NCBI GenBank assembly: GCA_964490725.1
Contig: CAZBDU010000009.1
Location: 1-64,000 of the forward strand
Reading direction: 5' to 3'
Origin: CAZBDU01 sp964490725
GTDB taxonomy: Bacteria; Spirochaetota; Spirochaetia; SZUA-6; DRHE01
DNA length: 64,000 nucleotides
Shown: piece by piece, positions 57,904-64,000 of the stretch
How positions within the stretch are numbered: position 1 is the stretch's first letter
Layout: each line of letters begins with the position of its first letter
Notes under the pieces: generated by a model
Database searches by the model: none
Seen by the model: only the letters and a program-made list of their open reading frames with translations
Told to the model about the DNA's origin: nothing
Made by a program: the position numbers and the translations under genes

Positions 57904-58932
57904 ATGACTGCGTACGTGCTTCACGGGCCCCTGGACCTCAGGCTGGAAAGCCGGGTGGAGCCCCGAGTTGGACCCCAGGAGGTGCTCATCGAAGTCAAAC
58001 GCGTCGGCATCTGCGGCTCCGATGTACACTACTACAATCACTTCCGGATCGGGCAATTCGTCCCCCGAAACCCCCTTGTTCTGGGGCATGAGTTTGCAGG
58101 GGACGTACTGGCTGTCGGCGCAGAGGTGACCGGCCTGAAGGCGGGAGACCGCGTGGTGGCGGAACCTTCGCTGGAGTGCGGGGTGTGCCGGTTCTGCCGG
58201 TCCGGGCGCTACAATCTTTGCGCGAACATGAAGTTCATCGGCACGGCCGCCTGCTACCCGCACATCGACGGAGCCTTTGCCGAGCGGGTGGTGGTTCCGG
58301 CAAGCCACTGCTACAGGCTCCACGACGGTCTGGGCTATGGAGGCGGCGCCCTGGTCGAGCCTCTGGCGGTGGGGGCCCACGCGGTCATGCGGGCGGGTAC
58401 TGTGGCCGGTTCGCGGATGCTCATAACGGGCGGGGGGACCATCGGACAGATGGTGCTGGCGGTGGCGCGCGCCATGGGGGCCACGGACATCACGGTGGCG
58501 GACGTGGACCCCTACGCGCGGGAGTACTCCCTGGCTCACGGAGCCCTTGCCGCCTTCGACCCCGCAAACGAGCAGCAGGCATCCCCGGCCCGGGGGGGCG
58601 GCTTCGACGTCGTGGTCGAGGCCTCCGGAGCGCCCCCGGCGCTGTGGCTGGCCTATGAGGCGGCGGTGCGGGGAGGGCGCATCGTGCAGGTGGGAACGCA
58701 GCCGGCCGAGGTGGCGCTCCCCGCCAACCTGCTCATGTCGAAGGAGCTCGCCGTGTTCGGTTCATTCCGCTATGCCCACGTGTTTCCGGTGGTCCTCGAG
58801 CTGCTCTCGGCGGGGCGCGTGGACGTGGAGGAGCTCATTTCCGCCGTCTACCCGTACCAGCAGATGCAGGAGGCCATGGAGCGGGCCGTTTCCAAGCGCG
58901 GCGTGGTGAAGGTCCAGGTGAGCCGGGAGTAG
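57904..58932 (+). CDS. Zinc-dependent polyol/sugar-acid dehydrogenase (MDR family)
   Basis: 342 residues. Catalytic zinc ligands are Cys37 (VGICGSDVHYYNHFRIG) and the GHEFAG His/Glu; the structural zinc loop is ECGVCRFCRSGRYNLC. The Rossmann part has ITGGGTIGQMVLAVAR. The GSDVHYY stretch is shared by sorbitol, xylitol and L-idonate dehydrogenases. Cotranscribed with gntR and opposite the TRAP importer, so it most likely oxidises the imported polyol or sugar acid. A 7-bp hairpin follows the stop. Confidence 0.9.
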   Translation: MTAYVLHGPLDLRLESRVEPRVGPQEVLIEVKRVGICGSDVHYYNHFRIGQFVPRNPLVLGHEFAGDVLAVGAEVTGLKAGDRVVAEPSLECGVCRFCRSGRYNLCANMKFIGTAACYPHIDGAFAERVVVPASHCYRLHDGLGYGGGALVEPLAVGAHAVMRAGTVAGSRMLITGGGTIGQMVLAVARAMGATDITVADVDPYAREYSLAHGALAAFDPANEQQASPARGGGFDVVVEASGAPPALWLAYEAAVRGGRIVQVGTQPAEVALPANLLMSKELAVFGSFRYAHVFPVVLELLSAGRVDVEELISAVYPYQQMQEAMERAVSKRGVVKVQVSRE

Positions 58933-58942
58933 AGCGGACCCG

Positions 58943-58966
58943 CGGGGGCTGCCGTCCTTGCCCCCG
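58943..58966 (+). terminator. Hairpin after the dehydrogenase gene
   Basis: CGGGGGC (58943-58949) and GCCCCCG (58960-58966), loop of 10, starting 11 bases after the stop. No T-tract; a weak terminator is possible. TTGCCC (58958-58963) and TAGCAT (58981-58986) with 17-bp spacing may be the osmC-family promoter and overlap it. Confidence 0.4.
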
Positions 58967-59032
58967 GCCTGTGCCCGTGGTAGCATGGGCTCCCGTGCGG
59001 GCTGCGCGCGAAGGGGCCCGCGGAGGAGAGCA

Positions 59033-59470
59033 ATGGCAGAAGAGCTGGAAGTGGCGGCAAGCCTGGCGAACGAGAAGGTGCTGTTTCACGGCGTGTCGAA
59101 GTTCAATCCCGCGAACGCGGCCATAACCTTCGACTACAAGCCGCCGCTGGGCGACGGCAAAGGCTATACGGGCCTGGAGCTGCTGCTGATGAGCCTTGCC
59201 GGCTGCAGCGGCACCTCGATGGTGTACCTGCTGCGAAAGATGGGCAAGACCGTATCGGGGCTCACGGTGAACGCTCGGGGCACCAGGCGAGACCAGCCCC
59301 CGCTGACCTTCCAGAAGATACTCCTGGAGTTCGACATACGCTCCCCGGACGCGGAAGACGGAAGCGTGGAGCGGGCCATCCGCCTCTGTGAGGAATCGGT
59401 CTGCCCGGTCTGGCAGATGGTGAAGAACAACGTGGAGGTGGAGACGCAGCACGCCATCAGCGCCCCGTAA
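59033..59470 (+). CDS. OsmC/Ohr-family protein
   Basis: 145 residues. The two redox Cys positions are in SLAGCSGTSMVYLLRKM and LCEESVCPVWQM, the usual pair of OsmC/YhfA-like thiol peroxidases. GGAGGAG precedes the ATG at 59033; an upstream reading has no family support. Probably reduces organic hydroperoxides in the cytoplasm. It may have its own promoter at 58958-58986. Confidence 0.88.
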   Translation: MAEELEVAASLANEKVLFHGVSKFNPANAAITFDYKPPLGDGKGYTGLELLLMSLAGCSGTSMVYLLRKMGKTVSGLTVNARGTRRDQPPLTFQKILLEFDIRSPDAEDGSVERAIRLCEESVCPVWQMVKNNVEVETQHAISAP

Positions 59471-59505
59471 GGGACCCTTGATGCCTTGATCCGATGGATC
59501 GATTC

Positions 59506-60039
59506 TCAGTCAGCCCTGGACCAGTGGTCGGAGATCCCCATTCCCTCCAGCCGGGTGATGAGGTTGCTCATCGCTGCCGGATCGATGGGCTCGAACTCGA
59601 TCCTGAACTGGTAGTGCCCTTCCCTCGTCTTCTCTTCGCGATACACGATGGTCGCCGGGAAAACCGTGTAGCTCCCGGCCTTCATCTTCGTCTCGACCCG
59701 CAGGGGGTAGTCAAAGTGACGATCACCGGATTCACTCCGGATGTCCGACTTCAGGGTTGCCTGCAGCATTTTCGACGTTGCCGTTCCGGGGCCGAGGTCT
59801 CTGATGAAGGTGAGGTTCTCCGGGTGGGAGAAACTGATCTGGTACCTGCTCCCATCCTGCATGTACAGCCAGAACCGCAGCGCGATGTCGTGAACGCCGC
59901 TCAGCTCCCTCTTCGACTGGACCACGAGCAGCGTGCTTTCCGCAGAACGCGGCCCTGGGATTGACGAGCATGCGGCCAGCACAAGGCTCAACAGAATCGA
60001 CACAGCCGCAGCGCCCGCTTTGATTCTGTACCTGGGCAT
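59506..60039 (-). CDS. Hypothetical lipoprotein
   Basis: 177 residues. The lipobox is LLSLVLAAC. The mature part is rich in beta strands (RFWLYMQDGSRYQISF, YPLRVETKMKAGSYTVF) and has no recognised domain. AGGAGG lies eight bases before the ATG at 60039. Divergent from the protease gene across 60 bp. Probably faces the periplasm; function unknown. Confidence 0.72.
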   Translation of the reverse strand: MPRYRIKAGAAAVSILLSLVLAACSSIPGPRSAESTLLVVQSKRELSGVHDIALRFWLYMQDGSRYQISFSHPENLTFIRDLGPGTATSKMLQATLKSDIRSESGDRHFDYPLRVETKMKAGSYTVFPATIVYREEKTREGHYQFRIEFEPIDPAAMSNLITRLEGMGISDHWSRAD

Positions 60040-60047
60040 GCTATAAT
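60020..60047 (+). promoter_or_regulatory. Promoter of the protease gene
   Basis: TTGATT (60020-60025), 16 bp, a consensus TATAAT (60042-60047). The -35 box lies inside the first codons of the opposite lipoprotein gene, so the two divergent transcription units overlap. Confidence 0.5.
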
Positions 60048-60099
60048 CCTCCTGCGAGAGTGGCTTCCAGTTAATCACGCAGGACGGGGAGTTGTCAAC

Positions 60100-61977
60100 A
60101 TGCGCAGATCACCCTTGTTCCTCCTGCTGCTCGGCGCCATCGCGGTTAACGTTGCAGCACAGCAGTTCGACACCGCGACCTACGCACGTGCCGTCCGGCC
60201 CGTAGAGCTGTCAATCTTGTTCAGCAGACAGCTGATACCCGACGCGCAGGTCGCCCTGTTCCAGAAGCTCGAAAGGGAAATGGACCGCGGCCTGATCGAC
60301 CGGTACTACACGCTTTCCTCCGGTTCCGGGTTCTTCATATCGGAGGAAGGCCACCTCATTACGAACTATCACGTCGTCGACCTCAACGCGGTGGGCAGCA
60401 ATCTGGTCAAGATCATGAACTCCTTCCTGCAGAGCGTGAACCAGAGGTACGGCCATCTGTTCACCAAGGCGGAGTTTTCCGCATTCTCGGACACCGTACA
60501 GAAGCTCTTCACCGAAGGAGCGGTCAAGCGGCTGGTGGTGCTCCCCGACGGGAAGGAGTACGAGCTGAAGCTGCTTGCGTCGGATCGGGACAGGGACCTG
60601 GCGCTGCTGCAGCTGGCAGAGCCGCGACGAACCGAGAGGGTTCGCTTTGTCAGGGCAAGAGACCTGGGCGAGGTCCGCACGGTCTACTCCGTAGGCTACC
60701 CTCTTCCCGGTCAGATGAAGACGTACTTTCGCGGCGCCGCCCCGACCATCAGCTCCGGCATCATATCGGCAATGCGGGAGAGACTGCTGCAATCCTCCTC
60801 GGACAGAAGGATCAAGACCATCCAGCACACCGCTTCCCTGAGTCCAGGCAACTCAGGCGGTCCGCTGGTCACCGAGACGGGGCTCGTAGTCGGGGTGAAC
60901 TCCTCCCTGCTCACCGACGCGAACAACATATACTTCGCCATTTCCGAGGAAGAGATCGCCTCCTGGCTCAGCGAGAACGGGATGTCCGACCTGCTTCAGT
61001 TCAGGTCCTACGTGGCCGGGGCCGCAGGCGCGGGGACACCGGTCCGGGTCGAGGTGGCATTCACCTCCGCTCCCAGCGAAGCGGAAGTCTACGTGGACGA
61101 TGAGCTGATCGGGACCACTCCGATCACGACGAAGCTGGTGGGGCCAAGAGAGTATGATGTCAGGGTACGGAAGGATGTGTATGTTCAGATCAACAAATCC
61201 GTCTTGGTCGTCGACGAGGAGGGTCTGTCCTTCGATTTCGCTCTGACGGCGGGGGCAGAGGTGGTTTTCGACGAGGAGCTTCCTTCGACCATACGCGTCA
61301 GGGCGCAGAAGGGCGAGGAGGCCCGGATATTCGAGTGCCACGAACCGGTCTTTCTTCCCAACGGCCGGTGGGCCATCAGCTTCGAGGGCCCCATATCGAA
61401 CGGGTCGAGCAAGGAAGTGGCCATCGAAGGCCGGTCGGTTCACCTTTCTGCGCAGGCATTCGTCAGCAGCATGAGGCTTCACCTCCTCAACTTGCTGCCG
61501 GCAAGCGAGATCCTCCTGCGTTCTTCGCTGGAGCCCTTCTCTGCGGCCGCGAACGCCGTCGAGCTGCCCTACGGCGCTGCCGAGCTGCTGGTGCGCACGC
61601 CCACCTACAGGGACAACGTGCTGGCAATCGTCCCCGACAACACCAACAGCAGCTTCGATCTTTCCATAAACTATCAGAAGAGCAACGCCTTTCTGTCCAG
61701 CAGAGGGCTCAGGATCGGGCTTCCCTTCCTGATAGGGGGGATGTTGCTGGCGGGTGCCTCATGGGCGCTCAACACGGATGCGGTTGCCGCCGGCATCGCA
61801 GGCTCGTATGAGGCCTACGCCGCCCTCAAGTATGTCACCTTCGGAACGTTCGTGGCCGGCGGCGCCGCCTCGCTCTTCGGGCTGGTGGGCACCATCAGAG
61901 CCGTGGGGGTGCGGAAACGCTCGGACGAGCCGATCGTGACTGAATACGATTTCTCAAGAAGCTCAGCGGGGGACTGA
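60100..61977 (+). CDS. Exported trypsin-like serine protease with PEGA domain
   Basis: 625 residues. A signal peptide (about 1-20, ending NVAA) precedes an S1C-type domain with His91 (ITNYHVVD), Asp166 (DRDRDLALL) and Ser252 (SPGNSGGPL). Instead of PDZ domains it has a PEGA repeat at about 305-385 (SEAEVYVDDELIGTTPIT) and two membrane segments near the C-terminus (about 545-605), so it should be anchored with the protease outside. The catalytic domain has a 40-residue insertion between His and Asp. GGGGAG precedes the ATG. Followed after three bases by a lipoprotein gene, likely its partner. Confidence 0.88.
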   Translation: MRRSPLFLLLLGAIAVNVAAQQFDTATYARAVRPVELSILFSRQLIPDAQVALFQKLEREMDRGLIDRYYTLSSGSGFFISEEGHLITNYHVVDLNAVGSNLVKIMNSFLQSVNQRYGHLFTKAEFSAFSDTVQKLFTEGAVKRLVVLPDGKEYELKLLASDRDRDLALLQLAEPRRTERVRFVRARDLGEVRTVYSVGYPLPGQMKTYFRGAAPTISSGIISAMRERLLQSSSDRRIKTIQHTASLSPGNSGGPLVTETGLVVGVNSSLLTDANNIYFAISEEEIASWLSENGMSDLLQFRSYVAGAAGAGTPVRVEVAFTSAPSEAEVYVDDELIGTTPITTKLVGPREYDVRVRKDVYVQINKSVLVVDEEGLSFDFALTAGAEVVFDEELPSTIRVRAQKGEEARIFECHEPVFLPNGRWAISFEGPISNGSSKEVAIEGRSVHLSAQAFVSSMRLHLLNLLPASEILLRSSLEPFSAAANAVELPYGAAELLVRTPTYRDNVLAIVPDNTNSSFDLSINYQKSNAFLSSRGLRIGLPFLIGGMLLAGASWALNTDAVAAGIAGSYEAYAALKYVTFGTFVAGGAASLFGLVGTIRAVGVRKRSDEPIVTEYDFSRSSAGD

Positions 61978-61980
61978 CCT

Positions 61981-62979
61981 ATGCGACGGGCTGTTGTCGG
62001 CGTCTTGTTCAGGGCGGTGGAGCTTGCCGCCCTCCTCTCCGTGGTTGTGCTCGCCTCGTGCTGGTTCTTCCCAGCGGAGGGCAAGTACTATGCGACGAAG
62101 AACCTGGTGGACGAGCTCGGCTCGTTTTCCTATGACCGTGCAGTGATGGACTCCGAAGGCCGCATCTACTTCCAGGAAGATTGGGGAAGCGCGGTGCGCA
62201 GATGGAGCGAGTCCGCCGGAATGGAGGTATACCAGAGCTTCACTTCGGTGGTTAAAGACATGGCAATCGATGCAGCGGGAGCGAAGCTCTACATTCTGGA
62301 GAGTACCAATCTCTGGGAGTACGACCTTGGGGATGACAGCAAGACTCTGGTGAAATCCGTCAGCAGCGATTGCCAGGCGATAGGGATGGCGGGCGATTAC
62401 CTGGTGGCAGGTTCGTCTTCTCTGGGCTACGATCTCATCCGGCGCTCCGACTTCTCCGTGATGGGCACAATCGCGGTGACTATAGAGATCGACGACTATT
62501 TCTTCCTGCCTCAGGCCAGCAAGCTGCTGGCCAGAGGCGGAACAACGTATGGCGGGAGCGATTCGCTGCGGATCATCGAGATAGACCAGGCAAACGGCAA
62601 TTTCCTGGGGATGCAGCAGTTCGACAATTCCGGGATCGCCGACTTCGTGCTGGCCTTCCCCGGCGAAGCAAAGGTGTTGACCAGGGACGGGTCGATCCTC
62701 GACGGCAACATGGGCTACGTTGGCGGTCTGGTTAGCGACGGCGATCAAGCGTGGATCAGCGATGCCTGCGTGTTCAACGATCGCCTCATCACCATCGGCG
62801 GCAACTCCATCAGAATCCGCTCGCCGAGCGCTCCCTACGACGAGCTGGAACCCCAGATCACCCTCGAGCTGTCGGGCGGCAGACTCTTCGTCCACGATGG
62901 GTTCCTGTTCGTTCTTGGTGAAAGCGGGGGCGCCGACCGGCAGCTGCAGATCTACAAGTTCGACAAGTCGATCATGTAG
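61981..62979 (+). CDS. Hypothetical lipoprotein, beta-propeller-like
   Basis: 332 residues. The signal ends VVVLASC, a lipobox. The mature chain has repeated short strands such as AKLYILESTNLWEYDL, DSLRIIEIDQANGNF and GRLFVHDGFLFVLGE (as separate stretches), reminiscent of a beta-propeller with four or more blades, but no named family is recognised. Three bases after the protease stop, so cotranscribed and perhaps its substrate sensor or regulator. Confidence 0.68.
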   Translation: MRRAVVGVLFRAVELAALLSVVVLASCWFFPAEGKYYATKNLVDELGSFSYDRAVMDSEGRIYFQEDWGSAVRRWSESAGMEVYQSFTSVVKDMAIDAAGAKLYILESTNLWEYDLGDDSKTLVKSVSSDCQAIGMAGDYLVAGSSSLGYDLIRRSDFSVMGTIAVTIEIDDYFFLPQASKLLARGGTTYGGSDSLRIIEIDQANGNFLGMQQFDNSGIADFVLAFPGEAKVLTRDGSILDGNMGYVGGLVSDGDQAWISDACVFNDRLITIGGNSIRIRSPSAPYDELEPQITLELSGGRLFVHDGFLFVLGESGGADRQLQIYKFDKSIM

Positions 62980-63055
62980 CCCAACCGCGGCCGCCCGCGG
63001 CCGTTCGTGAGCCCTCTGGCCCCGACGTCCCGGCAGCCAGCGGCCCCTCGTCTCC

Positions 63056-64000
63056 CTACAGCAGGCTCTCGACCTCGGCGCTGCGGGGCACGATCACCTG
63101 GGCCGCCGATTCGATCACCGCGGTTTCCACGTTGAGGATGCGGCTGAAGATCACCACCGATTCGGACATGGGGATCACCGTGCCGGTGACCAGGTAGTCG
63201 GCGGCCAGGATCCGGCCCACCGTGACGGCCTGGTGCGGCTCCACCAGGTCCGAGAGGGCCAGCTCCTGCTCGCGCAGGACCTCGGCGAGGCGCTGCCGCT
63301 CCACTACGGGATGGGTCGAGCCCCCGAGGCTGGTGAGAAACACCGCCCCCGCCTCGTTCAGCATCCGTACCAGGGAGCTGCCCCCCGGGCCCGAGACGCT
63401 GAACCCGGAAACCGCCAGGTTTCCCGGCGGGGACTTCTCCAGTTGCAGAGCCAGCTCCCGGAAAAGATAGTCCAGGTGCTCGTTGAGGGGCCGATCCGGT
63501 GCCGGGGCCTCAAGCTCGTTGTCCGCGATGATCTGCTCCACGACTCCCTTCTTGAACCCGATCTCCCTGCCGGTTATGCGCATGGTGCTCTCCAGCACGG
63601 CTATCTGGTCGGCGAAGCCGTCGTCCCCCAGCCGGGTGGCGGCGTTGCTCAGCTGCTTCTTCATCTCGAAGGATCTGAAGAAGGCCTGGTAGATGTCCCT
63701 TCTCTGATGGTAGGCGCTGCTGATCTGCTCCAGCGCCTGCGCGTACTCCAACATGGTTCCCGCCTTCAGGACCCGGGCGTCGGAAAAGCCGGTGAGCGGA
63801 TCGTCGGCGGGAACGAGCTCAATCCACAGCTCGAGGGGTTTCAGCTCCTTCTCCATGCCCCGAAGATCCGTGTAGCGCGTGCGGATCCTCGCCAACTGCC
63901 GTCTCCCGGGCGCGCTGCTCGCCGGCAGCTCCAGCTTGGCGATCGCGGTCTCGTGGTCACCGTTGTGGATCACCGGGACGGTGAAGTGCATCCTGTGCAC
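63056..64000 (-). CDS. Large envelope protein with FlgO/CsgG-like C-terminal domain, 5' end outside the window
   Basis: At least 314 residues; the frame is open to the window edge, so the start is not seen. The first 120 residues look like the end of a von Willebrand A-type protein (LARIRTRYTDLRGME, then helical TMLEYAQALEQISS). The C-terminal 130 residues resemble FlgO/CsgG: FLTSLGGSTHPVVERQRL, then LREQELALSDLV and ILAADYLVTGTVIPM. Such domains sit in the periplasm or outer membrane, in assembly or secretion complexes. It converges on the beta-propeller lipoprotein gene. Confidence 0.68.
   Translation of the reverse strand: MHRMHFTVPVIHNGDHETAIAKLELPASSAPGRRQLARIRTRYTDLRGMEKELKPLELWIELVPADDPLTGFSDARVLKAGTMLEYAQALEQISSAYHQRRDIYQAFFRSFEMKKQLSNAATRLGDDGFADQIAVLESTMRITGREIGFKKGVVEQIIADNELEAPAPDRPLNEHLDYLFRELALQLEKSPPGNLAVSGFSVSGPGGSSLVRMLNEAGAVFLTSLGGSTHPVVERQRLAEVLREQELALSDLVEPHQAVTVGRILAADYLVTGTVIPMSESVVIFSRILNVETAVIESAAQVIVPRSAEVESLL

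Overview
This window is a high-GC bacterial chromosome segment, most likely from a spirochaete. The evidence is indirect but consistent. Two solute-binding proteins have the 'GQE' stretch just after the signal peptide that is common in spirochaetal binding proteins (26597-27799 and 56004-57026). A cyclic-nucleotide-gated potassium channel of the SthK type, known from Spirochaeta thermophila, lies at 17658-18986. Lipoproteins and trypsin-like/PEGA envelope proteins are numerous. No rRNA, tRNA, CRISPR array or intact insertion sequence was found.

Region 1 (1-10034) is the most unusual part. Two divergent gene sets leave one intergenic region at 4599-4822. Leftward lie GTP cyclohydrolase II, a SAM methyltransferase and a CDP-alcohol phosphatidyltransferase, converging on an LtaS/sulfatase-like membrane enzyme. 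Rightward lie a RibD-type reductase without its deaminase domain, a zinc-free MDR dehydrogenase, a T-fold pterin-synthase-like protein without the catalytic Cys, a GT4 glycosyltransferase, a second SAM methyltransferase and an exported PhoD-like phosphoesterase. Start and stop codons overlap at almost every junction. Together they look like a pathway that diverts the first riboflavin/pterin intermediate into a glycosylated, methylated and possibly lipid-linked product of unknown structure. It resembles an uncharacterised actinobacterial cluster around the S. coelicolor genes SCO6650 and SCO6655.

Region 2 (10048-23756) holds household and envelope genes. These are an ada-NlpC/P60-hybrid histidine kinase operon, an FAH hydrolase-thioesterase-nitroreductase-Gfo/Idh operon, a lipoprotein whose start is tandemly duplicated, the potassium channel, a DOMON membrane protein, a DJ-1/PfpI protein, a ParB-like protein, small helical proteins and an outer-membrane barrel. 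Several starts here look leaderless.

Region 3 (24050-34506) is a catabolic cluster. After two gene remnants come a ThDP-dependent enzyme, a complete branched-chain-type ABC importer (LivJHMGF), a cyclase-family hydrolase, a cupin and a two-subunit CoA-transferase. The substrate is unknown and is probably an organic acid.

Region 4 (about 34.5-47.5 kb) has visibly lower GC and is bordered by broken genes. It carries an Lrp/AsnC regulator, an LctP-type permease, an M20 peptidase, an M29/NicX-like enzyme, a nitroreductase with a small partner protein and an Opp/Dpp ABC importer. It reads as a horizontally acquired nutrient-use island.

Region 5 (47588-64000) holds a MarR-controlled asymmetric ABC exporter, a GntR-controlled TRAP transporter with a URO-D-like enzyme and a zinc dehydrogenase, an OsmC protein, and a group of envelope genes (protease with PEGA domain, lipoproteins, a FlgO/CsgG-like protein cut by the window end). 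All three importer operons have a strong hairpin between the binding-protein gene and the first permease gene.
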